Positions 1 through 8,628 of a stretch of 64,000 nt of DNA are shown in pieces (position 1 is the stretch's first letter; every line of letters starts with the position of its first letter). The notes under the pieces were generated by a model, which saw nothing but the letters and a program-made list of their open reading frames with translations, was not told where the DNA came from and searched no databases. A program made the translations under genes and the position numbers. The stretch is taken from NCBI GenBank assembly GCA_045576335.1, contig JAZNGH010000036.1, positions 7,470 to 71,469 on the forward strand, read 5' to 3'. This stretch comes from Scatosoma sp045576335. Lineage in GTDB: Bacteria; Bacillota; Clostridia; Christensenellales; Borkfalkiaceae.

Positions 1-2
1 AT

Positions 3-38
3 AAAAGACTAACGAATTTTTCGTCAGTCTTTTCTTTT
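3..38. terminator. Bidirectional hairpin terminator after the R-M operon
   Basis: An imperfect hairpin has arms AAAGACT-ACGAA and TTCGT-AGTCTTT, with one mismatch. It is followed by a T-rich run on the plus strand and by TTTTAT on the minus strand. It lies just downstream of the last methyltransferase gene, which is read on the minus strand, and probably ends that operon. Confidence 0.6.
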
Positions 39-92
39 TTGCGTTACAAATCAAACGGCTTAATTTCGTTAAATTAGTGCGCCATATTTTAA

Positions 93-845
93 TTAAGCTT
101 TCTTAAACACGAACAGATACTCGTGGGCAAGGAGTAAAAAGTTGTGTTTTATACTGTTTGTTTTCCAAAAACCCGTTGCTTTGCAATTGTGTTGTTCTTT
201 AATTATAATTTCTTTCGTCTTAAAGCCAGCAAGTTCAAAAACTCGCATAGTTTCAAAAGCAAGTGGTTGTACCATACCATTTTTACGGGTATCGCCCATC
301 AGTATTGCACAGAATTTTCCTTTTTTCAACACCCTATAACATTCTTCGGCAACTTTATATATTTCAGCTAAAAAGTCTGTCATTTCAAAGTGGGATAGGT
401 CATTTTTAATATCTTCGCTATATTGAATAATATTTGCATAGGGTGGATGTGTACAAATTAAATCTACGGATTCACTCTCAATAAAATCAAGGTTACGCGC
501 GTCACCGAGCCTTATATCGACTTTTCCCGTTTTTTCCCGTTCAAACGAACATTTTTCGATACAACGCTCTAAAGCAATAGGATTAACGTCCACGCCGATA
601 ATATTTCTATTTAAGAGTTTTGCCTCTACAAGAGTAGTTCCGCCGCCTGCAAATTGGTCAAGAATTAAATCGCCTTCTTGAGAATAACGCAAGATAACAT
701 TACGTGGAATATAAGGCGACCAATTCCCACGCCATTTTGCGTCGTGCGTTGCCCATTTGCCACGTTCGGGAAAAGTCCAAACGGTATTCGTTTCAAGCTC
801 GAAATTGTCAGGCTCCCATTTAATTGTTTTATGTTTTGTTGTCAT
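93..845 (-). CDS. Second DNA methyltransferase of a DpnII-type R-M system
   Basis: A 250-residue SAM-dependent DNA methyltransferase. Motif I (FAGGGTT) is at residues 65-71, followed by a GVDVNP stretch, and the catalytic tetrad region THPPY is at 132-136. Motif I precedes motif IV, so the layout is not the beta order of DpnA, and the target base (N6-A or N4-C) cannot be fixed by eye. The ATG at 845 begins four bases after the endonuclease stop with no SD, which suggests translational coupling. An upstream TTG at 866 is in frame but overlaps the endonuclease gene. By analogy with DpnII/LlaDCHI systems it could protect unmodified or single-stranded DNA; that role is inference. Confidence 0.85.
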   Translation of the reverse strand: MTTKHKTIKWEPDNFELETNTVWTFPERGKWATHDAKWRGNWSPYIPRNVILRYSQEGDLILDQFAGGGTTLVEAKLLNRNIIGVDVNPIALERCIEKCSFEREKTGKVDIRLGDARNLDFIESESVDLICTHPPYANIIQYSEDIKNDLSHFEMTDFLAEIYKVAEECYRVLKKGKFCAILMGDTRKNGMVQPLAFETMRVFELAGFKTKEIIIKEQHNCKATGFWKTNSIKHNFLLLAHEYLFVFKKA

Positions 846-849
846 ATTA

Positions 850-1704
850 TTATATAAGATTTTCAATAATACCGTTTTCCAAATCCGTTATGTTGTAAAT
901 ATTATCCAACACGTCAAACGTTTCTTTTAAGTTGTTTTTTGCTGATTTCCAACCAATACCGTCAGTAAACCACACAAAAGCAAACCCGTCAATAGCCTTT
1001 GATTCGTGGGCAAGCATTTTATAACTACGAGCTGTCTCATTTAATTTCGAGCCCGAAGAAGCATAGAAATTAGTCTCAATAGCGTAAACAACGTTGTTTG
1101 TTTTAATTACAAAGTCAAATCTTTTCTTTGCCTCGCCGTTATTAGATAGAGAAGAAAGGTCAAGATTCCATTTACGCTCAATGTCGGCCAAATACATTTC
1201 CTTGAAATAGGTTTCGCCTTTTATAAGTCCAGCTTTCTTTATGTAGGATTCAACCAAATCTTCCATAAGATGTCCGCCACGATTTTTACGTCCGTTGCTA
1301 TCAAGACCAACTTCAACTCCCGTAGCATAATCTACAAGATTGTTGATAATATGCTTGCTTATTAAATCAAATAAGCCTGTTTTTCTCATAAATGACTTGT
1401 ATTGTTCGACGGTGTAATTTTGCCTGTTAAAATTATAGATAAACTCACCGTCACTATCCATAGCGTGAATTTCGTTTTCTCTTACAGCTAAAAGAAGTGG
1501 AATACACTTCAATATTTCGGGATATTTGACAAGAAGTCTATCAAAATCATTTTCTATATCCGTTGAACCAATAAGGGAATTTAAGATATTTAATTCTACC
1601 TTAATTGATTCAACTTTTCCGTAAACCTTTTGAAAGTCAACGTAATAACCATAATCCGAAATGCTGCTCTTAAATTGACCGAGCCAAGTATTAAAATCTC
1701 TCAT
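850..1704 (-). CDS. dpnII-like: Type II restriction endonuclease, DpnII/MboI family (predicted GATC)
   Basis: A 284-residue protein with the DpnII family signature in its C-terminal half: RFDF (D197), AIETNFY (E210, N212), then GSKLNE at 218-223 and RSYK. This fits a PD-(D/E)XK-type active site written D...ExN. An RGGHLMEDLVE stretch at 142-152 also fits the family. It is expected to cut GATC when unmethylated. The SD AAAGGAG sits 8 bases before the ATG. It lies between the Dam-like methylase and a second methylase, the same three-gene content as the pneumococcal DpnII locus but in a different order. Specificity is inferred from the family. Confidence 0.9.
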   Translation of the reverse strand: MRDFNTWLGQFKSSISDYGYYVDFQKVYGKVESIKVELNILNSLIGSTDIENDFDRLLVKYPEILKCIPLLLAVRENEIHAMDSDGEFIYNFNRQNYTVEQYKSFMRKTGLFDLISKHIINNLVDYATGVEVGLDSNGRKNRGGHLMEDLVESYIKKAGLIKGETYFKEMYLADIERKWNLDLSSLSNNGEAKKRFDFVIKTNNVVYAIETNFYASSGSKLNETARSYKMLAHESKAIDGFAFVWFTDGIGWKSAKNNLKETFDVLDNIYNITDLENGIIENLI

Positions 1705-1717
1705 TTGTAAATCTCCT

Positions 1718-2788
1718 TTAGTAATTCTTGATCAAAAGCTCTGTAACATTGCCGCGTTTTTCTGCTTTACTGTTTATCATTCTAACCGCGGTAATGCGTT
1801 GTATATCAAATTCGGCATATAAATCATCAAAAAAATTATCTTCAAAATTTACGTTGTGTGGATCTGAATTGTTTAACATAACCTTAACGCCGTTATCGGA
1901 CAATTTCTTATAAAAACTTGCGAGTTCTAATTGGTCCTTATCATTAAATTGGTTTTCAGTATAAGACGTAAAAGCAGAAGTAATATTCAAAGGTCGATAA
2001 GGGGGGTCGAAGTAAACCAAAGTGTTTTCGTCTGCAAAATTTTCCACGTCGTGATAATCGCAAGAGCGCATAATAACGTTTTGCAGTCTTTTAGAAATGT
2101 TCATTAAATTTTCTTTATCACAAATAAGGGGATTTTTATATTTTCCTGCTGGAACATTAAATTTGCCCGACTTATTAACTCTATATAAACCGTTAAAGCA
2201 AGTTTTATTAAGGAATATAAATAAAGCTGCTTTAATTATAGACGTTTCTTCGTTTAATACTAATTCGTTAAACTTATCCCGTTTGGTGTAATAATATTCT
2301 TGTTGAGCATTCATATCAAGTTTTTTATATTCCTCTTGAAGAAATTGCAACTCTCTCAATAATACTTCACAATTTTCTTTTATAACATTAAAGGCATTTA
2401 TAAGTTCTTTATTGTTGTCGTTTATATAAACTTCTTCAAAAGAATATTCATTTAAGAGCGCAAACAAAAGAGCACCACCACCAACAAACGGCTCGGCATA
2501 TTTTGTAATCGTTGTTCCCATTCCTTCGGGGAGATTTGCTTTAAGAACGTCTAACAGTTGTCCTTTTCCACCTGCCCATTTAACAAATGGGTGGGTGTTT
2601 CCTTTTTCGGTAACAGCATTTCGCTTCATTCTCGCATCAACGGGTTTTTCTGCATTGCGAGGAATAATCCACATATTGCCGAGCATCGCAACGTTGGGGA
2701 TTCTACTTTCCGAGCAAAGGATAGACACTCGTCTTTGAGATATATTCCATTTTTCGGCGGCTTCTCTTGCTGACATATACTGAATCAT
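1718..2788 (-). CDS. dpnM-like: Dam-like adenine methyltransferase with N-terminal helix-turn-helix
   Basis: A D12-class (Dam/DpnM) N6-adenine methylase of 356 residues. FVKWAGGKGQ (SAM binding) is at 68-77, the PFVGGGALLF segment near 100, and the catalytic DPPY at 261-264. Residues 4-50 are an extra N-terminal domain (SAREAAEKWNISQRRV, then IPNVAMLGNMWIIP) resembling excisionase/MerR-type winged helix-turn-helix domains, so the protein may bind DNA at its own promoter. The ATG at 2788 is preceded by AGGAGG at the right distance. The longer frame to 2932 lacks an SD and would run back over the promoter. Predicted to methylate A in GATC. Confidence 0.9.
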   Translation of the reverse strand: MIQYMSAREAAEKWNISQRRVSILCSESRIPNVAMLGNMWIIPRNAEKPVDARMKRNAVTEKGNTHPFVKWAGGKGQLLDVLKANLPEGMGTTITKYAEPFVGGGALLFALLNEYSFEEVYINDNNKELINAFNVIKENCEVLLRELQFLQEEYKKLDMNAQQEYYYTKRDKFNELVLNEETSIIKAALFIFLNKTCFNGLYRVNKSGKFNVPAGKYKNPLICDKENLMNISKRLQNVIMRSCDYHDVENFADENTLVYFDPPYRPLNITSAFTSYTENQFNDKDQLELASFYKKLSDNGVKVMLNNSDPHNVNFEDNFFDDLYAEFDIQRITAVRMINSKAEKRGNVTELLIKNY

Positions 2789-2821
2789 ATCAAACCTCCT
2801 ATTAAAAACAGTTATAGTTAT

Positions 2822-2850
2822 ATTATATTCTATATCTCGAATAATATCAA
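2822..2850 (-). promoter_or_regulatory. Sigma-A-type promoter of the R-M operon
   Basis: Minus strand: -35 TTGATA (2845-2850), 17-base spacer, -10 TATAAT (2822-2827), about 34 bases before the methylase ATG at 2788. Confidence 0.7.
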
Positions 2851-2882
2851 GTAGTTTTATGGGTTTACAAGAAAAATTAAAC

Positions 2883-2924
2883 AAAAAAAAGAGAATTATA
2901 CTTTTCAAAGTGTCAATTCTCTTT
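2883..2924 (-). terminator. Rho-independent terminator behind the alaS pair
   Basis: On the minus strand an AAAGAGAATT arm pairs with AATTCTCTTT around an imperfect inner stem and is followed by a run of T. It separates the alaS transcript from the R-M operon. Confidence 0.65.
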
Positions 2925-2975
2925 AATCTCAATTAAAATCTTTATGGGAAAAGCGGTAACGCCGTCTTTTCTTTT

Positions 2976-3350
2976 TTATAATTGTATCCCTAAAAAATCG
3001 GGTTTACCGCTGACAAGCTCGGCGAGCAATAGCTCTGCCACGAACGCGCGGCGTTCGTCGATACTCGCCTTTTTGAAAAGGTGCTTTACCTTGAACGCGC
3101 GGTATTGCTTGGGGTACAGCGTTTTGAGCGAGGGGAAACGGTATTCGCCGTTTACGCTCACGACGATATTGATATCATTGCCGCCCGACACCTCGCGCCA
3201 GTCGAAAAAATCCCTGCCCTTTTTATAACGGCAAATATACACGCAACTGCTATCCCCGCCCTTTTGGTAAAAGTATTCAAAAGCAAAGCCCTTTTCCAAA
3301 AACGGCGCGGTGAGCGTTTTTATCCTTTCTGCCGATTGAATTTCGTTCAT
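2976..3350 (-). CDS. Conserved hypothetical protein coupled to alaS
   Basis: A 124-residue soluble protein that I do not recognise. Its ATG overlaps the alaS stop (ATGA), so it is translationally coupled to alanyl-tRNA synthetase. The composition is balanced, with no signal peptide or membrane segment. Tyr/Phe-rich stretches (GFAFEYFYQKGGDSS, RDFFDWREVSGG) suggest a small alpha/beta fold. The tight coupling may mean a role with AlaRS, but nothing in the sequence shows what it is. Confidence 0.7.
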   Translation of the reverse strand: MNEIQSAERIKTLTAPFLEKGFAFEYFYQKGGDSSCVYICRYKKGRDFFDWREVSGGNDINIVVSVNGEYRFPSLKTLYPKQYRAFKVKHLFKKASIDERRAFVAELLLAELVSGKPDFLGIQL

Positions 3351-5176
3351 TGCAAAACTGCCTTAATGCGGCGAAGCCCGCTTCCGCAGCTTTGCTCCTT
3401 TTGGATTTTGAATTTGCCAAGCTTGCCCGTCGATTCTACGTGCGGACCGCCGCAAATTTCCTTGGAGAAATCGCCGATTGTGTACGTCTTGACTACCTCG
3501 CCGTACTTGCTCTCGAAAAGCCCCGTAAAGCCCTCCGCTTTCGCTTCTTCCAGCGAAATTTCTTTCATCACCACGGGGATATCCTTGGCAATCACTTCGT
3601 TGACCATATCCTCCACCGCTTTGATTTGCTCCGCCGTCATAGGCTGGGGCAAATTAAAGTCAAAGCGCAATCTTTCCTCGGTGATATTCGAGCCCTTTTG
3701 ATTGACGTCGGGCGAGCATACCTTTTTGAGCGCGGCGTGCAAAAGGTGCGTCGCCGTGTGCAGCGCGGTCGTCGCTTCCTTGTGGTCGGCAAGACCGCAT
3801 GCAAATTTCTGTTCGCTACCCGCTTTACTCTTGTTTTGGTGCTCCTCGAACGCCGCTTTATAGCCCTCTAAATCCACGCCGAAGCCGCGTTCCTTCGCCA
3901 TTTCGTCGGTAATCTCTACGGGGAAGCCGTAGGTGTCGTACAAATGGAACGCCTGCTTGCCGCCGATCACCTTTTCAGGCACGTACGCGGGGTCTTTTTG
4001 GGACATAAACGCGTTTTTGCGTTCGATACCGTTGATACATTTTTCAAACTCTTTCAAGCCCTGCTGCAAGGTCTTGGTGAATTTTGCTTCCTCTTTATTC
4101 AGCTCCTCGGCAATTTTCTCGCGATTGATTTTCAGCTCGGGATATACGCCCTCGTAATACGCGATAAACGCCTCGGAAATCTTGGCAAGACTGCCCTCGG
4201 GCAAGTCGATTTTACGCCCGAAACGGACGGCGCGGCGGATAATTCTACGCAAAATATAGCCTTGGTCGGTATTCGACGGCACGATACCCTTTTCGTCGCC
4301 AAGCATAAAGGTTGCCGTACGCGTATGGTCAAGCAACACGCGGAAAGCCTTGGTCGTGTCCTCGTCCTCGCCATAGGTTTTGCCCGTTAAATCGGAAATG
4401 ACTTTAATCGCGCCCTCAAAAATATCCGTTTCGTACACGCTGGATTTGCCGTTGAGTACGCACAGCGCACGCTCCAAGCCCATACCCGTATCCACGTTCT
4501 TTTGCGAAAGCTCGACGTAGCTTCCGTCCGCTTGCTTATTAAAGCGCATAAATACGTCGTTCCAAATCTCCAAAAACGCGCCGCAATTACAGTCGGGGTT
4601 GCAGGTCGGCGAGCATTTGGGTTTGCGAATGACGAACATTTCGGTATCCGTTCCGCACGGACCCGTCAAGCCCGCAGGACCCCACCAGTTATTCTCGCGG
4701 GGCATAAAATAGATGTTTTCCTTTTTAATACCCGCTTTTTCCCAAAGCGCGGCGGCTTCCGTGTCACGGGGCAGCGTATCGTCGCCGCCGAATACCGTCA
4801 CGGCAAGCTTGTCCGAAGGAATACCCAAATAGTCCTTGCCCGTCAAAAACTCGTAGCTCCAAGGAATCATTTCTTCCTTGAAATAGTCGCCAAGCGACCA
4901 GTTTCCAAGCATTTCAAAAAAGGTACAATGTCTTTCGTCGCCTACGTCCTCGATATCTCCCGTACGCACGCATTTCTGCACGTCGGTAAGGCGTTTGCCC
5001 GCGGGATGCTTTTCGCCCAACAGATAGGGCACGAGCGGGTGCATACCCGCCGTCGTGAACAAAACGGTGGGATCGTTTTCGGGAATGAGCGAAGCGGACG
5101 GGATAATTTTATGCCCGCGCTTTTCGAAAAAGCCCAAATACATTTCTCTTAATGATTGTCCTGTATACGTCTTCAT
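3347..5176 (-). CDS. alaS: Alanyl-tRNA synthetase, short form without C-Ala domain
   Basis: Charges tRNA-Ala with alanine. The N-terminal class II catalytic core is clear (TTAGMHPLVPYLLGEKHP near residues 40-57, then RTGDIEDVGDERHCTFFEM), followed by the tRNA-binding part and the editing SAD domain with TATHLLHA and CGGPHVESTG. The protein is 609 residues and stops right after the SAD domain (CGSGLRRIKAVLQ). Typical AlaRS is about 870, so the DHHA1 and C-Ala domains are absent. Nothing downstream resembles the missing part, so this is a natural short form rather than a frameshift. The ATG at 5176 has a GAGGA SD; the upstream extension of the frame to 5401 covers the promoter. Confidence 0.95.
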   Translation of the reverse strand: MKTYTGQSLREMYLGFFEKRGHKIIPSASLIPENDPTVLFTTAGMHPLVPYLLGEKHPAGKRLTDVQKCVRTGDIEDVGDERHCTFFEMLGNWSLGDYFKEEMIPWSYEFLTGKDYLGIPSDKLAVTVFGGDDTLPRDTEAAALWEKAGIKKENIYFMPRENNWWGPAGLTGPCGTDTEMFVIRKPKCSPTCNPDCNCGAFLEIWNDVFMRFNKQADGSYVELSQKNVDTGMGLERALCVLNGKSSVYETDIFEGAIKVISDLTGKTYGEDEDTTKAFRVLLDHTRTATFMLGDEKGIVPSNTDQGYILRRIIRRAVRFGRKIDLPEGSLAKISEAFIAYYEGVYPELKINREKIAEELNKEEAKFTKTLQQGLKEFEKCINGIERKNAFMSQKDPAYVPEKVIGGKQAFHLYDTYGFPVEITDEMAKERGFGVDLEGYKAAFEEHQNKSKAGSEQKFACGLADHKEATTALHTATHLLHAALKKVCSPDVNQKGSNITEERLRFDFNLPQPMTAEQIKAVEDMVNEVIAKDIPVVMKEISLEEAKAEGFTGLFESKYGEVVKTYTIGDFSKEICGGPHVESTGKLGKFKIQKEQSCGSGLRRIKAVLQ

Positions 5177-5207
5177 AGTATCGTCCTCTATATCGTTTTT
5201 CTTATAC

Positions 5208-5236
5208 ATTATATACGCACCGCGCGTTTTTGTCAA
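5208..5236 (-). promoter_or_regulatory. Sigma-A-type promoter of alaS
   Basis: Minus strand TTGACA (5231-5236), 17-base spacer, TATAAT (5208-5213), 31 bases before the alaS ATG. The leader is too short for a T-box. Confidence 0.8.
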
Positions 5237-5252
5237 GCGATACGCGCTTTCT

Positions 5253-6206
5253 TTACAAAATTGTGATGAGCAGCCAGTACAAAAGGGGTATGGTTGCCAC
5301 CGAAAGCAAGGTCGTGCCCAGCGTGAAGGAAACGGCGTTTTCGGTGTCGCCGTCGTACCCGTCCGCAAAGGTCGTCGCGAGCGCGGCGGTCGGCAGAGCA
5401 AAGGACACGAAAAGACCGAGAATAATCTCCTCGCTCACCGCCGTCCAGAAGCTATGCAACAAAAACGCAAGCGCAATCACGACCGCGGGCACGGCAACGA
5501 GCTTGATTGCAGAAACGTAGTACGTTTTCCAGTTTCCGAACATAGGCTTTAAGGACACGCCGCCGAGCTTGATGCCCAAAATCAGCATGGAAAGCGGCGT
5601 AACGACGTTGCCCAAATACCCCGCGTAGGTGGAAATTTCGGGCACGTACCCCTTCACGCCCAAAAGATTGCACACAAGTCCCACCGCAAACGCAATTAAA
5701 ACGGGGTTGAGAAAGGCTTTTTTCAGGCTAATCGTCGATTTGTCGCCCGAAATCAGGAAAATGCCCAGCGTGTACATCAACGCGTTGGTGATGATATTGA
5801 TAATAATTACGCAAGTCAACACGAGCGGTTGCGAGGCGAAAACCGCGCTTGCAAGGGGAATACCCAAGAAGCCGTTGTTGGTGAAAATGGAGCAAAAACG
5901 CATCATTCCACGCGTTTTTTCTTCCTTTTCCATTGCCGTAAAGGGCTTGGACAAGAAGAAGCAGACCATAGTATACCCGACTCCAAAGGCCGCGGAAATA
6001 AGCACGGTCGTCAAAAGCTCGCCGTCAAAGGAAACGTTGAGGGTGCTGTTCAAAATCAAGAACGGCATACCGATATACATAAGCACCTTGGACAGCACGC
6101 CCGATTGCTCCGTTTTCAAGATTTTCGTCTTAACGAGCACTACGCCCGGCACGGCAAGCAACACGAACACGATCACGTTGCGAAGCATAATTTCTAATGC
6201 AGTCAT
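5253..6206 (-). CDS. AEC-family transporter
   Basis: A 317-residue integral membrane protein with about ten hydrophobic segments and the auxin-efflux-carrier family layout: two five-helix halves joined by a polar linker near residues 90-100. Family members move organic anions, amino acids or related compounds outward or by exchange. It starts 14 bases after the cysS stop with its own GGGAGAG SD and no promoter, so it belongs to the cysE-cysS transcript and should respond to uncharged tRNA-Cys. This suggests a substrate linked to cysteine, serine or sulfur metabolism, by context only. Confidence 0.85.
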   Translation of the reverse strand: MTALEIMLRNVIVFVLLAVPGVVLVKTKILKTEQSGVLSKVLMYIGMPFLILNSTLNVSFDGELLTTVLISAAFGVGYTMVCFFLSKPFTAMEKEEKTRGMMRFCSIFTNNGFLGIPLASAVFASQPLVLTCVIIINIITNALMYTLGIFLISGDKSTISLKKAFLNPVLIAFAVGLVCNLLGVKGYVPEISTYAGYLGNVVTPLSMLILGIKLGGVSLKPMFGNWKTYYVSAIKLVAVPAVVIALAFLLHSFWTAVSEEIILGLFVSFALPTAALATTFADGYDGDTENAVSFTLGTTLLSVATIPLLYWLLITIL

Positions 6207-6220
6207 TTTTTTCTCTCCCG

Positions 6221-7618
6221 TTAATTTTTAATAAGCTCGTAGCCCGTTTTGCTATCCTTTACCGAATAGCCCATTTCCGCAAGCTTGGCGCGGAGCTCGT
6301 CGCTCTTTGCCCAGTCGCGCGCCGTTCTTGCCGCCCATCTCTCTTCGGCAACCGCCTTGACCTCGGCAGGCACGCTATCCTCTTGCTTGTGTTCTGCCAC
6401 GTACGCTTTCGCGTTCTTTTTGAACAAGCCGAGCAAACCGTACGTTTCGCGGATTTGCGCCGCGTACGCCGCTGCTTTCGCGTCTTTTGCGGCGAGATAT
6501 TTTTTCATTTCCTTGAAATAGCCGAACAGATTAGAGAGCGCGAGCGCGGTGTTGAAATCGTCGCTCATGCAGGCGTTGAACTCGTCGTCTACGCGTTTCG
6601 CCTCAACCCTGCCCCCCTCGTCTACGGTGAAATTCGCTTCGTCCACCGCCGCCAAAGCCGTGTAAAAATCAAGGATATGCTTCTCCGCTTCGGGGAAAAG
6701 CTCGTTTGTTATATTGATGTCGTTGCGGTAATTCGTTTGGAGAAGCGCGAACTTGATTGCCTCGTCCGAATATTTCTCCAAAAGCTCGGCAAGGAGCAGG
6801 CTGTTCCCCAGCGATTTGCTCATTTTCTGACCGTTGACCTTGATAAGCCCGTTATGCGTCCAGTATCGGACGAATTGCTTGCCCGTGAGGGCTTCCGTTT
6901 GTGCAATCTCGTTTTCGTGGTGGGGGAAAATCAAATCCCTGCCGCCGCCGTGAATGTCGATTTGGTCGCCAAAAGCGGTGCGGTTCATTGCCGAACATTC
7001 GATATGCCAGCCCGGTCTGCCCTTGCCCCAAGGCGATTCCCAGAAAATCTCGCCCTCCTTCGCGCTCTTCCAAAGTGCGAAATCGTACGCGTTCTTTTTC
7101 TCGTCGTCGTTATCCACGCGCACGCCGTCGAGCGCGTCCTCTACGTTGCGGTTGGAAAGCTTGCCGTAGCCCTTAAAGCTCGCCACGTCGAAGTATACAT
7201 CGCCGTTTTTGGTGGGGTATGCGTGACCCTTGTCAATGAGCGTTTGCACGAAATCGATTATATTTTGGATATTTTCGGTGGCTTTGAGCCAAATATCGGG
7301 GTCGTCCACACAGAATTTGTCCATAATTTGATTGATATTTTCAATCATTTTTTCGGCGTATTCGTCGGCGGGGATACCCGTTTCGTGGGATTTGGCGATA
7401 ATTTTATCGTCCACGTCCGTATAGTTGCGCGCGTACGTTACGTCGTAGCCCGCTTTTTTAAGGTATTTCCGCATAATGTCGTAAATGAGTGCTTGATACC
7501 CGTGCCCGATATGCGCTTCGCCCGAAACGGTGATGCCGCAAGCGTACATCTTGACCTTGCCCTCCTCCAAGGGGATAAATTCTTCCTTTCTTTTCGTGAG
7601 CGAATTATAAATTTTCAT
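6221..7618 (-). CDS. cysS: Cysteinyl-tRNA synthetase
   Basis: Class I synthetase of 465 residues charging tRNA-Cys. The HIGH motif is HIGH at residues 36-39, KMSKS is exact at 265-269, and the zinc ligands C27, C208 and the His pair near 233-234 are present (YACGIT, HIECSA, FPHHENE). Its ATG lies inside the end of cysE (14-base overlap), with the SD GGAGAA in cysE codons, so the two are co-translated. Both are governed by the cysteine T-box upstream. Confidence 0.97.
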   Translation of the reverse strand: MKIYNSLTKRKEEFIPLEEGKVKMYACGITVSGEAHIGHGYQALIYDIMRKYLKKAGYDVTYARNYTDVDDKIIAKSHETGIPADEYAEKMIENINQIMDKFCVDDPDIWLKATENIQNIIDFVQTLIDKGHAYPTKNGDVYFDVASFKGYGKLSNRNVEDALDGVRVDNDDEKKNAYDFALWKSAKEGEIFWESPWGKGRPGWHIECSAMNRTAFGDQIDIHGGGRDLIFPHHENEIAQTEALTGKQFVRYWTHNGLIKVNGQKMSKSLGNSLLLAELLEKYSDEAIKFALLQTNYRNDINITNELFPEAEKHILDFYTALAAVDEANFTVDEGGRVEAKRVDDEFNACMSDDFNTALALSNLFGYFKEMKKYLAAKDAKAAAYAAQIRETYGLLGLFKKNAKAYVAEHKQEDSVPAEVKAVAEERWAARTARDWAKSDELRAKLAEMGYSVKDSKTGYELIKN

Positions 7619-8336
7619 TATTCGTTTCTCCTTTTTCCTCGTTTTCTGCTTGGATTTCCTGTTTCGCCGTTTTTTTCTTGCTTCGTTTTTCCTCGGCGAT
7701 CCGCGCGGCTTTCTTTGCTTCTTCCTCTTTTCTTTCCGCTTCTTCGGCGCTGATTTCCGCGTTCAGCGCGGCGACCGCGATAATGCCCGAATGGGCGGTA
7801 TCCTCCGTTTCAGGCGTGCGTATACGCACGATACGCCCCGGCACGCCTACGACCGTCGCATACGGCGGCACTTCCTTTAACACCACCGCGCCCGCGCCGA
7901 TTTTCGCGCCCTTGCCGACGGTAAACCCGCCGAGTACCTTTGCACCCGCCGAAAGCGTCACGTTTTCCATAATCGTCGGGTGGCGTTTGCCGCGTTCCTT
8001 GCCCGTTCCGCCGAGCGTCACGCCCTGATAGATAACCGTGCCTCTATGCACCTCCGCCGTTTCGCCGATTACCACGCCCGAACCGTGGTCGATAAACACG
8101 CCGCCCTCGATTTTTGCCGCGGGGTGGATTTCCACGCCCGTAAAAAACCGCGTCAGTTGGCTGATAATTCTCGCCACGAGCTTCAATTTCATTTTGACGT
8201 GAAAAAAGTACGCCACTCTGTGCCACGACAGCGCGTGAACGCCTGCATAGGTCAGGAAAATTTCAAACGAATTTCTTGCGGCGGGGTCGTTGATTTTTGC
8301 CGCTTTGATATCGTCCCGAAGGTTTTGAAACCACAT
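7605..8336 (-). CDS. cysE: Serine O-acetyltransferase
   Basis: Transfers acetyl from acetyl-CoA to serine, giving O-acetylserine, the acceptor for cysteine synthesis. A short helical N-terminus (residues 1-65) is followed by left-handed beta-helix hexapeptide repeats, with IDHGSGVVIGETAEV, IYQGVTLGGTGK and KRHPTI, all typical of CysE. Residues after about 190 form a Glu/Lys/Ala-rich, probably coiled tail not needed for catalysis. The ATG at 8336 has an exact AAGGAGG; an in-frame TTG at 8354 lies upstream of that SD. First gene of the cysE-cysS-AEC operon. Confidence 0.95.
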   Translation of the reverse strand: MWFQNLRDDIKAAKINDPAARNSFEIFLTYAGVHALSWHRVAYFFHVKMKLKLVARIISQLTRFFTGVEIHPAAKIEGGVFIDHGSGVVIGETAEVHRGTVIYQGVTLGGTGKERGKRHPTIMENVTLSAGAKVLGGFTVGKGAKIGAGAVVLKEVPPYATVVGVPGRIVRIRTPETEDTAHSGIIAVAALNAEISAEEAERKEEEAKKAARIAEEKRSKKKTAKQEIQAENEEKGETNNENL

Positions 8337-8347
8337 AATGACCTCCT

Positions 8348-8625
8348 TAACCAATTCAATATAATCCGAACCCGATTTTGAGTGGCGAATTTTGCCGCAT
8401 ATTGCGTTAAAACCCTTGTCAAACCGTTAAGGTTTGCCTTCGGCTTTCGCCTTATATCCGCCTAAAATTCGCCTACTGAAAATTGCTCGCACGCAAAAGA
8501 GCGTATTTTTAGATGGATTTTGTCAAAGGCGACCGCAATCGTACAAATGTACTATAAGGGCGCATTTGGCGTAAGACGCTAAAAAGACGCCTTTTGCGCG
8601 GGTTCGGATTATATTGAATTGGTTA
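8348..8625. repeat. 278-bp MITE-like element with 26-bp perfect terminal inverted repeats
   Basis: Positions 8348-8373 (TAACCAATTCAATATAATCC...) are the exact reverse complement of 8600-8625. The interior carries small hairpins (CAAACC-GTTAA-GGTTTG; GTAC-AAAT-GTAC) but no ORF on either strand. It begins at the cysE SD and ends four bases before the T-run of the T-box terminator, so it sits exactly between the riboswitch and its first gene. A transposase-less mobile unit is the simplest reading. No clear target duplication is visible. Confidence 0.6.
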
Positions 8626-8628
8626 GAT

